From contig OZ257256.1 in NCBI GenBank assembly GCA_965279665.1, positions 2,480,001 to 2,544,000 of the forward strand: 64,000 bases of DNA. Reading direction: 5' to 3'. How positions within the stretch are numbered: the first letter of the stretch is position 1; every line of letters begins with the position of its first letter. The DNA comes from UBA964 sp965279665. GTDB taxonomy: Bacteria; Pseudomonadota; Gammaproteobacteria; Steroidobacterales; Steroidobacteraceae. This document shows positions 1-10,600 of this stretch, in pieces. The notes under the pieces are model-generated. The model saw nothing but the letters and a program-made list of their open reading frames with translations. It ran no database searches and was not told the origin of the DNA. The translations under genes and the position numbers were made by a program.

Positions 1-485
1 ACCAGGATGACGGCCACCTTGCCGCGCATGTCGAGCCCGGCGTAGTCATTCCAGCCGTATTCGGGCGCGACCACACCGTGTCCGACGAATACCAGCGGGC
101 TGGCGGCGAAACTCGATTCCGCCTGCACGCGCTTGGTCCAGACAATCGCGTCGGGACCGATCGCCAGTGACTGCCCGGCGAGCGTCAGCGACGCGTCAGG
201 GGCCGCGGTGATTTCGACGAATGGGACGGGCTGCAGGTAGCTTTCGCCGTTACCGGGCTTCAGGCCGAGCCGTTTGAACTCTGCGCTGAGGTAATCGAGC
301 GTGACACGCTCGCCTCGCTGGCCGGGTTTTCGCCCCTCGAACTCATCGGAGGCCAGCCGTGCGAGCTGCGCCTCGAACGCGCTGGCATCGATGACCGACG
401 CAGGCGCGCTGCGCCCGGCGTCGGCCGCACAGGCGGAGAGCAACAGGGGAACGCATCCGAGCAACGCGAGTCGAACTCTCAACAT
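1..485 (-). CDS. M28-like metallopeptidase lipoprotein, 5' part only
   Basis: About 161 N-terminal residues are present; the gene runs off the left edge of the window. The protein opens with a signal sequence ending in a lipobox (LLLSAC at about residues 15-20), so it is probably an envelope lipoprotein. After this come a segment with DEFEGRKPGQRGE and DYLSAEFKRLGLKPG, then VFVGHGVVAPEYGWNDYAG and DMRGKVAVIL. These are typical of the PA-domain M28 aminopeptidase family, where the zinc-binding catalytic residues lie further on, outside this window. A small membrane protein gene lies 22 bp upstream on the same strand and may share its transcript. Family assignment is fairly safe; substrate is unknown. 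Confidence 0.75.
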   Translation of the reverse strand, partial: MLRVRLALLGCVPLLLSACAADAGRSAPASVIDASAFEAQLARLASDEFEGRKPGQRGERVTLDYLSAEFKRLGLKPGNGESYLQPVPFVEITAAPDASLTLAGQSLAIGPDAIVWTKRVQAESSFAASPLVFVGHGVVAPEYGWNDYAGLDMRGKVAVIL

Positions 486-507
486 GTGGACATTACCTGT
501 GATTCGA

Positions 508-831
508 TCAGACGGCCCGACGCGGCCAGTAGAGGAAAATCGTCACGCCCATCACGACAACAAGCCCCGCGTGGGCGCTGTAGCGCCAGGCGCGATCGCG
601 CAGTTCGCCATAGAAGCTGGCGACTGCCGCGACGGCGGCCAGCGTCATGGCCGCCAGCATCCGCAGCAGCGGCGCGAATTCGGCGTCGATCCGGTCCGCG
701 TGCTCCGGCAGCAGCGCGAACACCACCAGCGTCATCGCGAGCCCGACCGCGATCGAAACTGTCGACCCCATCACGATTCCGAGCAGTACGGCGAGCGGAC
801 GCAAATGGCGACTCCAGCAGGATGGGCGCAT
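508..831 (-). CDS. small hydrophobic membrane protein of unknown function
   Basis: A 107-residue protein with about three predicted membrane segments: one starting near LAVLLGIVMGS, one near MTLVVFALL to LLRMLAAMTLAAVAAVASF, and one near GLVVVMGVTIFLYW, ending in a short basic tail (PRRAV). I do not recognise a family. The last codon is 22 bp from the start of the M28-like lipoprotein gene, so the two are probably co-transcribed. The first Met is used as the start. Its N-terminus (about 10 residues) is not hydrophobic, so a slightly later start is possible. It is divergent from prc, with about 100 bp between the start codons. Confidence 0.55.
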   Translation of the reverse strand: MRPSCWSRHLRPLAVLLGIVMGSTVSIAVGLAMTLVVFALLPEHADRIDAEFAPLLRMLAAMTLAAVAAVASFYGELRDRAWRYSAHAGLVVVMGVTIFLYWPRRAV

Positions 832-934
832 ATTGGCCCGGGATGGGCAGACGGTGGCACGGAAGCTGCGGTTCTACTTGATGCCGCCGCCCGACCCCTC
901 TAGCCTTGAGACCGATTCTACTCAACGACAGGCC

Positions 935-3076
935 ATGATGCTGAACGCACGACGCTCCTCTCCCGCCTGGCTGGTTCCGCTCGCCGTAGCCGTCACGCTG
1001 CTGGCCATCGGCAGTTCCTCGCGGGCACCCGCCAGCACGGAAGCCCTGCCTCCCGGTGCAATCGCCCCGACGGATCGGCAGCGGATGATCGCGCGTCAGG
1101 TCGGCACGATCCTCGAAGAGGAGCACTTCCGTCGCGCGGCGCTGGACGACGGCATGTCCGCGCAGATCTTCACGCGCTATCTCGACTTCCTCGATGGCCA
1201 GCGTGGCTATTTCCTGACGAGCGACGTCGCGGAGTTCCAGCGCAGCCGACTGCTGCTCGATGACATGCTGCGCACCGGCGAGCTCGAGCCGGCCTATGCG
1301 ATCTTCGCGCGCTTCCAGCAACGCAATCGCGAACGCATCAAGTTCGCGCTGGGGCAGCTCGCGAAGGAGCCGGACTGGACGGTCAACGAGACGTTCGAAT
1401 TCGATCGCGAGCACGCACCCTGGGCCACCAGCACCGCGGAGCTCGACGAACTCTGGCGCAAGCGGGTCAAGAACGACGCGCTGTCGCTGATCCTGGCCGG
1501 CAAGAACTGGACAGAAGCCTCGGACATCCTGCGCAAACGCTACGAGCGCGTGCTGAAGCGCGTCGACCAGATCACGCCGGACGACGTGTTCGAGAACCTG
1601 ATGAATGCGTACGCGCGCACCTTCGATCCACACTCGAGCTATTTCTCGCCGCGCAATTCCGAGGAATACCGCATCCAGATGAGCCTCAACTACGAGGGCA
1701 TCGGCGCGTCACTGCAGCTGATCGACGACTACGTCACCGTCATGAACGTGATCGAAGGTGGCCCTGCCGCCGTCGCCGGCGCGCTCGGCGTGAATGACCG
1801 CATCGTCGCCGTGGGCCAGGGCGGCACGGGGCCGATGACGGACGTGATCGGCTGGCGCATCGATGACGTCGTGCAGCTGATCCGCGGCAAGGGCGGCACG
1901 GCCGTGCGCCTGTCCATCCTGCCCGCGGGTGCCGCGCCCGGCACGCCGGAGAAGGCGCTGAGCTTCACGCGCGGCAAGGTCACGCTGGAAGCGCAGGCCG
2001 CCCGCAAGGAACTGAAGACGCTGAAACGCGGCGAGCGCGAGCTGCGCATCGGCGTCATCAACGTGCCGGGTTTCTACTCGGATTACGAAGGCCAGCGCGC
2101 CGGCAATCCTGATTTTCGCAGCACCACACGCGATACCCGCAAATTGATTCTCGAACTGCAGAAGGAAGGTCTCGATGGCCTCGTTCTCGATCTGCGTGGC
2201 AATGGCGGCGGCTTCCTGCCCGAAGCACAGTCGCTGACGGGCCTGTTCATCGATCGCGGACCGGTCGTGCAGGTGAAGTTCGCGAACGGCGAAAAGGAAG
2301 TGCTCGACGACATCGAAGCCGGCGCCGTTTACGACGGTCCGCTCGCAGTGCTGGTCGACCGGTTCAGCGCCTCCGCATCGGAGATCTTCGCCGGCGCGAT
2401 CCAGGACTACCGCCGCGGCGTCGTGCTCGGTCAACGCACATTCGGCAAGGGCACGGTGCAGAACCTCGTGCCGCTGTCGAAGTGGTCGTCGCGCCCCGTC
2501 AACGGCCAGCTGACCGTGACCATCGGCAAGTTCTATCGCGTGACGGGTGAAAGCACGCAGCACCGCGGGGTCGAGCCGGACGTGCAGCTCGCCTCGCCGA
2601 TCAGCCTCGAGGAAGTCGGCGAGAGTTCTCTCGACGACGCCCTGCCCTGGGATCGCATCGCGGGCGTGCCATTCCGCGGCTCCGGTCGTGCCGAGGATTC
2701 GGTCGCGCAACTCGCGCTCGAAGAAGGCGCTCGTGCGCAGCGTGATCCGAACTACCGCTGGCTCGTCTCCGATATCGCTGCCAATGAACAACTGCGCAAG
2801 CAGACGAGCGTGTCGCTCAACCTGCAGGTCCGCAAAGCGGAGCGTGCCCGACTGGACGCAGAACGGCTCGCCCGCGAGAACGCACGCCGCGCCTCGCTCG
2901 GCCAGCCCGCCCTGAAGACGGCCGAGGACCTCGACAAGGACGAAGGTCCGGACGTCGTTCTGGACCAGGCCGCCGAGGTCATGGCCGACATGGTGACGGG
3001 GGTTCGCAAGCTGCCCGTCAAGTCGCCCCCGGTGCCGGTCAGGGCCGACAACCGCGCTGTCCCGGCTCGTCCCTGA
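935..3076 (+). CDS. prc: periplasmic carboxy-terminal processing protease Prc/Tsp
   Basis: A 713-residue S41 family serine protease that degrades periplasmic and peptidoglycan-associated proteins from unstructured C-termini. Order of parts: a signal/anchor segment (WLVPLAVAVTLLAIG, residues ~12-26), the helical N-terminal Tsp domain, a PDZ domain at about 250-340, the protease core, and a basic C-terminal domain. The S41 serine-lysine dyad is visible: S480 in SASASE and K505 in FGKGTVQ, with D491 at the spacing seen in E. coli Prc (Ser +11 Asp, +25 Lys). Two adjacent ATGs (935 and 938) are possible starts. The open frame extends much further upstream, but that part does not look like protein. 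No terminator is obvious between it and the efflux operon promoter. Confidence 0.93.
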   Translation: MMLNARRSSPAWLVPLAVAVTLLAIGSSSRAPASTEALPPGAIAPTDRQRMIARQVGTILEEEHFRRAALDDGMSAQIFTRYLDFLDGQRGYFLTSDVAEFQRSRLLLDDMLRTGELEPAYAIFARFQQRNRERIKFALGQLAKEPDWTVNETFEFDREHAPWATSTAELDELWRKRVKNDALSLILAGKNWTEASDILRKRYERVLKRVDQITPDDVFENLMNAYARTFDPHSSYFSPRNSEEYRIQMSLNYEGIGASLQLIDDYVTVMNVIEGGPAAVAGALGVNDRIVAVGQGGTGPMTDVIGWRIDDVVQLIRGKGGTAVRLSILPAGAAPGTPEKALSFTRGKVTLEAQAARKELKTLKRGERELRIGVINVPGFYSDYEGQRAGNPDFRSTTRDTRKLILELQKEGLDGLVLDLRGNGGGFLPEAQSLTGLFIDRGPVVQVKFANGEKEVLDDIEAGAVYDGPLAVLVDRFSASASEIFAGAIQDYRRGVVLGQRTFGKGTVQNLVPLSKWSSRPVNGQLTVTIGKFYRVTGESTQHRGVEPDVQLASPISLEEVGESSLDDALPWDRIAGVPFRGSGRAEDSVAQLALEEGARAQRDPNYRWLVSDIAANEQLRKQTSVSLNLQVRKAERARLDAERLARENARRASLGQPALKTAEDLDKDEGPDVVLDQAAEVMADMVTGVRKLPVKSPPVPVRADNRAVPARP

Positions 3077-3096
3077 GCAAAAATTCACTGTTTTAG

Positions 3097-3126
3097 TTGA
3101 CTACAACAGTAAACTGACAATAGGAT
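3097..3126 (+). promoter_or_regulatory. promoter and probable repressor operator of the RND efflux operon
   Basis: TTGACT (3097-3102), an 18 bp spacer and TAGGAT (3121-3126) form a sigma-70 promoter about 50 bp before the adaptor start. The spacer is palindrome-rich: GTTG-ACTA-CAAC at 3096-3107 and CAGT-AA-ACTG at 3107-3116. Such AT-rich inverted repeats overlapping the -35/spacer are typical of TetR- or MarR-type repressor sites of efflux operons. No regulator gene is adjacent, so the repressor would be encoded elsewhere. Confidence 0.6.
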
Positions 3127-3178
3127 CTCTTCCCATCAGCCGGGCCTGCAGTCCGGCGTCCGAATGGGGAGAGATCCG

Positions 3179-4276
3179 ATGTCCAAGCCTTCCAAGCTGC
3201 TGTTTCCCGGCCTGATTGCCCTGTGCGGGCTGCTGGCCGGCAGCCTGACCGCCTGCTCCACGTCTGATGCGGTGGACGCCCCCAAGGCCGACGCCAGCAC
3301 TGCGGCCCCGGCGGCCATTCCCGTCGAGGTGGTCCGGGCCAGTCGCGGCGAGATGGTCGCCCGCTACGGCGGCACGGCCACGCTGGAGGCCGAGGCGGAC
3401 GCCGAGGTGGTCGCGCGGGTCGGTGGCGAGGTGACCCGGCTGCTGGTCGAGGAAGGCTCCCGCGTGCGCGCCGGTCAGGTCCTGGCCGTACTGGATGGCC
3501 GTCAGCTGCGCCTGCAGACGGCCCAGGCCCGCGCGCAACTCGCCAAGATCGAGCGCGATTACCGCCGCCAGGTCGAACTGCACGAGAAGGGTCTGGTCGC
3601 GGCCGGTGCTTTCGAGGGACTCAAGTACGACCTCGACCAGCAGCGCGCGACCCATGATCTCGCCGCGCTGCAACTCTCGTACACCGAGATCCGCGCACCG
3701 TTCGACGGCGTCGTCGCCGAGCGACGTGTACGCCTCGGCCAGAACCTCGCGGCCGGCGCCGTGGCGTTCCGGGTCACCAATCCCACTCCGCTGCGCGCGC
3801 AGGTGTTCGTCCCGGAGCGCGAACTGGCCCGGCTGAAGCCCGGCCAGACGGCCAGCGTCATGATCGACGCGCTCGGCGGCCGCACGTTTCCGGCGCGTGT
3901 GACACTGGTTGCGCCGACGATCGACACGCGCACGGCAACCTTCAAGGTCACGCTGCAGGTCACTGATCCGAAGGGCGAACTGAAGCCCGGCATGTTCGCG
4001 CGCGTCGGCGTCGTGTTCGCGCGCAAGAGCGATGCGCTGGTGATCCCGCGAGCCGCGCTGGTCGACACCGAGTCACAGCCGACCGTGTTCATCGTCGAGA
4101 ACGGCAAAGCGAGCGCGCGCCGCATCGCCACCGGCCTGACGGAATCCGGCCGGGTGGAAGTGCTCTCGGGACTGCGCGGCGACGAGCAGGTGGTGGTCGT
4201 CGGACAGAACGGGCTGAAGTCGGGACACGCGGTGCGCATCGTCGCACTCGAACCCGTTGCCGCGACGCGCGGCTGA
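3179..4276 (+). CDS. RND efflux periplasmic adaptor (membrane fusion) lipoprotein
   Basis: A 365-residue HlyD/AcrA-type adaptor that links an inner-membrane RND pump to an outer-membrane channel. It has a lipoprotein signal with lipobox LTAC near residue 25, a split biotinyl-lipoyl domain (VVARVGGEVTRLLVEEGSRV and later ITEIRAPFDGVV-like YTEIRAPFDGVVAERRV), a short alpha-hairpin rich in Gln/Arg, and a beta-barrel/MP region (FPARVTLVAPTIDTRTATF). The start at 3179 is preferred over the earlier ATG at 3164 because GGGGAGAG sits 5-6 nt before it. It is first in an operon with two RND permeases. No outer-membrane TolC-like gene follows, so the pump must borrow one. Confidence 0.88.
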   Translation: MSKPSKLLFPGLIALCGLLAGSLTACSTSDAVDAPKADASTAAPAAIPVEVVRASRGEMVARYGGTATLEAEADAEVVARVGGEVTRLLVEEGSRVRAGQVLAVLDGRQLRLQTAQARAQLAKIERDYRRQVELHEKGLVAAGAFEGLKYDLDQQRATHDLAALQLSYTEIRAPFDGVVAERRVRLGQNLAAGAVAFRVTNPTPLRAQVFVPERELARLKPGQTASVMIDALGGRTFPARVTLVAPTIDTRTATFKVTLQVTDPKGELKPGMFARVGVVFARKSDALVIPRAALVDTESQPTVFIVENGKASARRIATGLTESGRVEVLSGLRGDEQVVVVGQNGLKSGHAVRIVALEPVAATRG

Positions 4277-4292
4277 GCGCCGGGAGCCAGCC

Positions 4293-7200
4293 ATGACACT
4301 CGCTGAATTCGCGATCCGCCGCCGTGTGACGATCGCGATGGCAACGCTCGCCGTCACGCTGTTCGGCTTCGTCTCGCTGTCGCGTCTGAAGGTCAACCTG
4401 CTGCCGGACCTGAGCTATCCGACACTGACGATCCGCACGGAACTGCCGGGCGCCGCACCGCTCGAGGTCGAGAACCTGATCTCGCGGCCGATCGAGGAAG
4501 CCGCCGGCATCGTGCGCAACGTGCGCTCGGTGCGATCCGTGTCGCGCTCAGGCCAGTCGGATGTCGTGCTCGAGTTCAGCTGGGGCACGGACATGGATTT
4601 TGCCGGCATCGAAGTGCGCGAGCGCCTCGATCTCCTGCAGCTGCCGACAGAGGCCCAACGTCCCCTGCTGCTGCGCTTCGACCCGGCGTCCGAACCGATC
4701 CTGCGCCTTGCGCTGGTGGACAAGGCGGGCGCTGCCGGCGCAGGCGGCACGGCCAGCGTCGATCGATTGAAAGACCTGCGCCGCTTCGCCGATACGCGCC
4801 TGAAACCGGATCTCGAAGCGATCGAAGGCTCGGCGGCGATCAAGGTCAGCGGCGGCTACGAAGACGAAGTGCACGTGCTGGTCGACCAGCAGCGGCTCGC
4901 ACAACTGCGGCTCGGCGTCCAGCAGGTCGCGCAGCGACTCGGCGCCGAGAACGTGAACCTCTCCGGTGGAAGGCTCGAACAGGGCACTCAGCGCTTCCTG
5001 GTGCGCACGGTCAATGAGTTCAAGTCGCTGGACGACATGGCCGACGCGGTCCTCGCCATCGTCGATGGCAAGCCGGTCTATCTTCGCGACGTCGCACAGG
5101 TGGAGCGCGGCTATCGCGAGCGCACGGCGATCACGCGACTGGACGGCCACGAAAGCATCGAACTCGCCGTCTACAAGGAGGGCGACGCGAACACCGTGCA
5201 GCTGGCGTCGGACGTGCAGCAGAGACTGGACGCGCTGCGCGATACGCTGCCGGTCGATGCGGAACTGCGCACCGTCTACGACCAGTCGACGTTCATTGCG
5301 AACTCGGTCGATGAAGTCCGCGACGCGGCGATCTGGGGCGGCCTGCTGTCCGTGTTCGTGCTGTACCTGTTCCTGCGCGACGCGCGCGCCACACTGGTGG
5401 CCGGCATCGTCATTCCCGTCACCGTGATCGGCATCTTCGTGCTGATGTATGGCTTCAATCTGACGTTGAACGTCATGTCGCTCGGCGGCATCGCGCTGTC
5501 GATCGGCATGTTGATCGACAACTCCGTCGTGATCCTCGAAGCGATCACCCGCAAGCGCGAACAGGGACTGCCCGCCGCAGCCGCGGCACGCGAGGGCACG
5601 GCCGAGGTTGCGATAGCCGTCACCGCCTCGACGCTGACCACCATCGCGGTTTTCTTCCCGCTCGTGTTCGTCTCGGGCCTCGCGGGGCAGCTGTTCCGCG
5701 ATCAGGCGCTGACCGTGACCTTTGCACAGCTGCTGTCCCTGATCGCCTCGCTGACGCTGGTGCCGATGCTGGTGGCGTGGCGGGGTGACGCCGCCGATAC
5801 ACTGCTGCCCACAGCGGGCCACGATTTCGCCGCAACCTGGTCTGCGCGCCGCGGCGCGCTCGGTACAGCCTTCGCGCGCAGCCGCGATGCGCTGCGCTTC
5901 GCCACGGCCCGCGCACCGGCGACGGCTACGGCCGGCCGTCTGCGTCGCTGGCTGCTCGGACCGCTCGGCAGCCTGACGGTGGTCATCGTGCGCAGCCTGC
6001 GTGCGGCAGCGGGCGTGATCTCCGCCGTCCTTGGGCTGCTGTTCGCCCCGTTCGTGCACCTGACGCAGGCGTTGTTCGCGCGCGCGGAAGCTGGATACAT
6101 GCCAATGCTCGAGGCCGCTCTGCGGCGGCGCGCCGTGGTGATCGGATCGGCCGTGATCGCACTGGGTCTGACGACCTGGATCGCGCTCGGCCTGCGCACC
6201 GAGCTGATCCCGCAGCTCTCGCAGGGAGAATTCACCGTCAAGCTGCGCCTGCCGGCCGGATCACCGCTCGAGAGCACGGACCATACCATGCGTGACGCGC
6301 AGGCGATCGCGGGTCGAATCCCCGCGATCGCACGCAGTTACTCGGTCGCAGGCACCGGCAATCGTCTCGATGCCAACCCGGTGGATTCCGGCGAGAACAC
6401 CGGCGAAATGTCCGTGGTCATGAGCCCGGGCACCGACCCGGAGGCCGAAGCGGCCGCGATGCAGTCGTTGCGCGCCGGCCTGGATGCGCTGCCCGGTGTG
6501 CAGTACGAAATCGCGAGGCCCAGCCTGTTCACGATCGCGACGCCGCTCGAAGTCGTGCTGGCCGGCTATGACCTCGCGAGACTGCAGGCGGCCGCTGGCA
6601 CGCTGCGGGATCGCATGGCGGCAACCGGCGCCTTCACCGATCTGCGCTCGAGCATCGAGTCCGGACATCCCGAAATCCAGATCGTGTTCGACCAGGAACG
6701 CGCGTCCCAGCTCGGGCTGACGGTGCGCGACATCGCCGATCGTGTCGTCTCGTCCGTGCGCGGCGACGTTGCGACGCGGTATCGCTGGCAGGATCGCAAG
6801 ATCGATGTGCTGGTGCGCAGCCTGGACGCACGCGATGCGTCGCTCGAAGAGGTGCGCAACCTCGTCGTCAATCCCGGTGCCGACCGACCGGTGACGCTGA
6901 GCGCCGTGGCCGATGTGGTACTCGCCACGGGCCCCGCCGAGATTCGCCGCGCCAGTCAGGAACGGGTCGCCGTGCTGTCGGCAACTCCGATCGATGGAGA
7001 TCTTGGCGCAGCTTCACGCATCGCGCGCGCGCTGCTGGCAGACACCGCGCTGCCCGCCGGAATCACCGCCAGCATCACCGGCCAGAGCGAGGACATGCAG
7101 CAGAGCTTCAACTCGCTGCTGCTGGCCTTCGGTCTCGCAGTGTTCCTCGTGTATCTCGTGATGGCCTCGCAGTTCGAATCGCTGCTGCATCCGCTCGTCA

Positions 7201-7646
7201 TCCTGCTGACGATTCCGATGGGCCTGATCGGCGCCGTCTGGGCACTGTGGCTGACCGGCACGACGATCAATGCCGTGGCCTTCATCGGTTTGATCCTGCT
7301 GGCGGGCATCGTCGTCAATAACGCGATCGTGCTGGTCGACGCGATCAACCGTGAGCGCGACAACGGCCTCGAGCGTCATGCGGCGATCATCGCGGCAGGA
7401 CGAACGCGCCTGCGTCCGATCCTGATCACCAGCATCAGCACGATCCTCGGCCTGCTGCCGATGGCGCTCGGCGTCGGCGAAGGTGCGGAAATCCGCCGGC
7501 CGATGGCGATCACGGTGATGGGCGGCATGCTGGTCGCGACCTTCATGACGCTGGTCGTGATCCCGGCGCTGTACACGCTGCTGGACCGACGGCGCGATAC
7601 CGCCCGCGCGCAGCATCCCGCTGTCGTGGTCGGAGCCGGCGCATGA
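4293..7646 (+). CDS. RND multidrug efflux permease, first of a tandem pair
   Basis: A 1117-residue proton-driven RND permease of the AcrB/HAE1 type. It starts with the usual short cytoplasmic helix and TM1 (RRRVTIAMATLAVTLFGF), then a porter domain (NLLPDLSYPTLTIRTELPG). The TM4 proton-relay region reads GMLIDNSVVILEA (Asp-Asn rather than Asp-Asp), and the second half repeats the fold. Between TM6 and TM7 (about residues 495-600) there is an extra ~100-residue block, Ala/Arg-rich with its own hydrophobic stretch (SLTVVIVRS to VLGLLFAPFVHL), absent from E. coli AcrB. Start chosen 16 bp after the adaptor stop with a GGGAG-type ribosome site. It overlaps the next gene by 4 nt. Confidence 0.9.
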   Translation: MTLAEFAIRRRVTIAMATLAVTLFGFVSLSRLKVNLLPDLSYPTLTIRTELPGAAPLEVENLISRPIEEAAGIVRNVRSVRSVSRSGQSDVVLEFSWGTDMDFAGIEVRERLDLLQLPTEAQRPLLLRFDPASEPILRLALVDKAGAAGAGGTASVDRLKDLRRFADTRLKPDLEAIEGSAAIKVSGGYEDEVHVLVDQQRLAQLRLGVQQVAQRLGAENVNLSGGRLEQGTQRFLVRTVNEFKSLDDMADAVLAIVDGKPVYLRDVAQVERGYRERTAITRLDGHESIELAVYKEGDANTVQLASDVQQRLDALRDTLPVDAELRTVYDQSTFIANSVDEVRDAAIWGGLLSVFVLYLFLRDARATLVAGIVIPVTVIGIFVLMYGFNLTLNVMSLGGIALSIGMLIDNSVVILEAITRKREQGLPAAAAAREGTAEVAIAVTASTLTTIAVFFPLVFVSGLAGQLFRDQALTVTFAQLLSLIASLTLVPMLVAWRGDAADTLLPTAGHDFAATWSARRGALGTAFARSRDALRFATARAPATATAGRLRRWLLGPLGSLTVVIVRSLRAAAGVISAVLGLLFAPFVHLTQALFARAEAGYMPMLEAALRRRAVVIGSAVIALGLTTWIALGLRTELIPQLSQGEFTVKLRLPAGSPLESTDHTMRDAQAIAGRIPAIARSYSVAGTGNRLDANPVDSGENTGEMSVVMSPGTDPEAEAAAMQSLRAGLDALPGVQYEIARPSLFTIATPLEVVLAGYDLARLQAAAGTLRDRMAATGAFTDLRSSIESGHPEIQIVFDQERASQLGLTVRDIADRVVSSVRGDVATRYRWQDRKIDVLVRSLDARDASLEEVRNLVVNPGADRPVTLSAVADVVLATGPAEIRRASQERVAVLSATPIDGDLGAASRIARALLADTALPAGITASITGQSEDMQQSFNSLLLAFGLAVFLVYLVMASQFESLLHPLVILLTIPMGLIGAVWALWLTGTTINAVAFIGLILLAGIVVNNAIVLVDAINRERDNGLERHAAIIAAGRTRLRPILITSISTILGLLPMALGVGEGAEIRRPMAITVMGGMLVATFMTLVVIPALYTLLDRRRDTARAQHPAVVVGAGA

Positions 7647-10600
7647 ATCACACCGCCATCTCGCTGCGTCGTCCGGTTTCGACCGTCATGGTGTTCGCGG
7701 CCCTGGCGATGATCGGCGCCGTCGCCGCGCGCCTGCTGCCGCTCGAACAGTTTCCCAACATCACGTTGCCGTTCATGGCCGTGCAGATCCCCTACCCCGG
7801 CTCTACACCCGGCGAGGTCGAGGAACTGCTGACGCGACCGGTCGAAGATGCGCTCGCCACGCTGCCCAGCGTCAAGCGGATCACGTCGACGTCGAACGGC
7901 GACGCCGCGCAGCTGAACATCGAACTCGACTGGGGCAGCGACGTGCGTGCGGCGAGCTTCGAGGTCCGCAGCAAGCTCGACTCGATCCGGCATCAGCTGC
8001 CCGCCGCCGCGAATCGCATCGTGATGTTCACGGCATCGGCGGCCGATCAGCCCGTCCTGACCGTGCGACTCTCCGCCACCCAGGACCTGTCGACCCAGTA
8101 CGACGTCCTGGAGCGGATCCTGAAGAAGCCGATCGAACGACTGGATGGCGTCGCGCGCGTGGACCTCGCCGGCGTCGAACCGCGCGAAGTGCGCATCCTG
8201 CTCGACGCGGGCCGGATCGCCGCGCATGGCGTCGACGTCCGCGCGATGGTGCGCCTGCTCGAGCGCAGCAACTTCTCCGTCAGCGCAGGGCAGATCAGCG
8301 ACCAGGGTCAACGTCTGCTGGTGCGCCCACTCGGCGAGTTCCGCACGCTGGACCAGCTGCGCGATCTCGTGATCGAAGGAGACCTGCGTCTGCGCGACGT
8401 GGCGACCGTCGAACTGATCAGTCCCGAGCTGACGACCCGACGGCGCCTCGACGGGCGTCCCGCCGTGGGCTTTGACGTCTTCAAGTCGTCACAGGCGAAC
8501 GTCGTCGACGTGGCCGATCGGGTACTCGAAGTCATCGAATCCGCCCGTTCGATGCCGCAGATGCAGGGCATCACGATCTTCGTGATCGAGAACCAGGCGA
8601 CCAGCATCCGCAAGTCGCTGGCCGATGTCGGCGAGGCGGGCCTGCTCGGCGCGCTGTTTGCCATCATCGTGCTGTACACCTTCCTGCGTCACTGGCCGAC
8701 CACGCTCGCCGTCAGTCTCGCCGTGCCGATCTCGCTGCTGGTCACGCTGGCGGCGATGTACTTCATGGAGCTGAGCCTGAACGTGATGTCGATGATGGGC
8801 ATGATGCTCGCCGTCGGCATGCTGGTCGACAACGCCGTGGTCGTCACCGAAAGCGTCTTCAAGCATCGCCAGCGAATGCCTGACCAACCGCTCGAAGCGA
8901 CGCTCGCCGGGGTGCGCGAAGTCGGCGTCGCAACCCTCGCGGGCACCGCAACGTCCGTGGTCGTGTTCCTGCCGATCCTGTTCGGCGATCTGAACGAGAT
9001 GACGATCTTCCTGGTGCATGTCGCGATCCCGATCGTCGTGGCGATGATCGCGTCGCTGATCGTCGCCCAGACCCTGATACCGATGCTGACCTCGCGCTTC
9101 ACGCCACCCCCGACGACCCACAGCCGCTGGATCACGCGACTGCAGGACCGGTACGAGGCCGCGCTCGGCTGGCTTCTCGAACGCCGGCGCCGCGCAGCGT
9201 GGATGCTCGGCGGGCTGCTCGCGATGACCGTTGCCCTGCTGGTACTGTCATCGCAGTTCGAAGGCCGGCTGCTCAAGATCGACATGTTCCCGCAGGACGC
9301 GGGCCGTCAGCTCGTGCTCGATTACCGCATCGATGGCAGCCATCCGATCGACCGGGTCGAGGCCGCGGTGCGCAGCGTCGAGCGCTACCTCGAATCGCGG
9401 CGCGACGAATTCGACATCGAAACGCTGTATTCCCGATTCGATGCCCAGTCCGCCAATACCGTGTTGATACTGAACGGAGGCGACGGTCAGCGACTGAGTG
9501 CCGCCGAGGTGATCTCGAAGGCCAGCCGCGACATGCCCGAGATCGTCATCGGCAAGCCGAGCTTCGCATTCGAGGAGTCGAGCCTCGGCGGCGGCCTGCA
9601 GCTGCAGATCTCCGGGGAATCGACGGAACGGCTGGCCGAAATCGCCACGGATCTCGAGCGCGAACTGCGTCGCATCCCCGGACTCGAGACGGTGCGCTCG
9701 CTGGCGCGCGACGGAGATTCCGAGGTGCAGATCGTGGTGGATCGGGCGCGTGCCGCGTCACTCGGGATCGACCCGCAGCAGGTCGCGATGTCGGTGGCGG
9801 CCGCCCTGCGCGGCGATCGCCTGCGGGAATTCCGCGGCAGCGATCGGGAACTGACGATGCGACTCGCCTTCCGGGCCAATGATCGGCAGACGCTCGAAGA
9901 TCTGCTCGCACTGCCCGTTTACCTGCCGGATGGCCAGCGCGTCACACTCGGCTCGATTGCAACGCTGCAGCTGCAGCGCGCACCCCGCGCCATCGAACGC
10001 GTCGACCGGCTGACCTCGGTGATGCTCAGCGGCACGCTGGCCCCGGATGCGACGATGCCGGCGGTGCGCGAACGGATCGAACAGCGACTCGCAGACTATC
10101 GCCTGCCGCCCGGCTACAGCTGGAAATTCGGGCGTGGCGCCGAGCAGCAGGACGATACCGCGATGATGATGCAGCTGAACCTGCTGCTGGCGCTCGCGAT
10201 GATCTACCTCGTCATGGCCGCGCTGTTCGAATCCGCGATGTTGCCGCTGTCGATCATCAGCTCGATCGCGCTCGCGATCATCGGCGTGCTCTGGACCCTG
10301 TTCATCACGCGCACGACACTGACCTTCATGGCGCTGATCGGCATCCAGATCCTGATGGGTGTCGTCGTCAACATCGGCATCGTGCTGGTCGCGCACATCA
10401 ACGACCTGCGCCAGGGCGGCCTCGATCGGCGTGCTGCGATCCTGCAGGCCGGCCGGGACCGGCTGCGACCGATCCTGATGACGACGCTGACGACCGTGCT
10501 TGGCCTCGCGCCGCTGGCTCTCGGCGAATCACAGCTGGCCGTCGGAACGGGAGGACCGAGCTACGCGCCGATGGCGCGGGCGATCATGGGTGGCCTGGCG

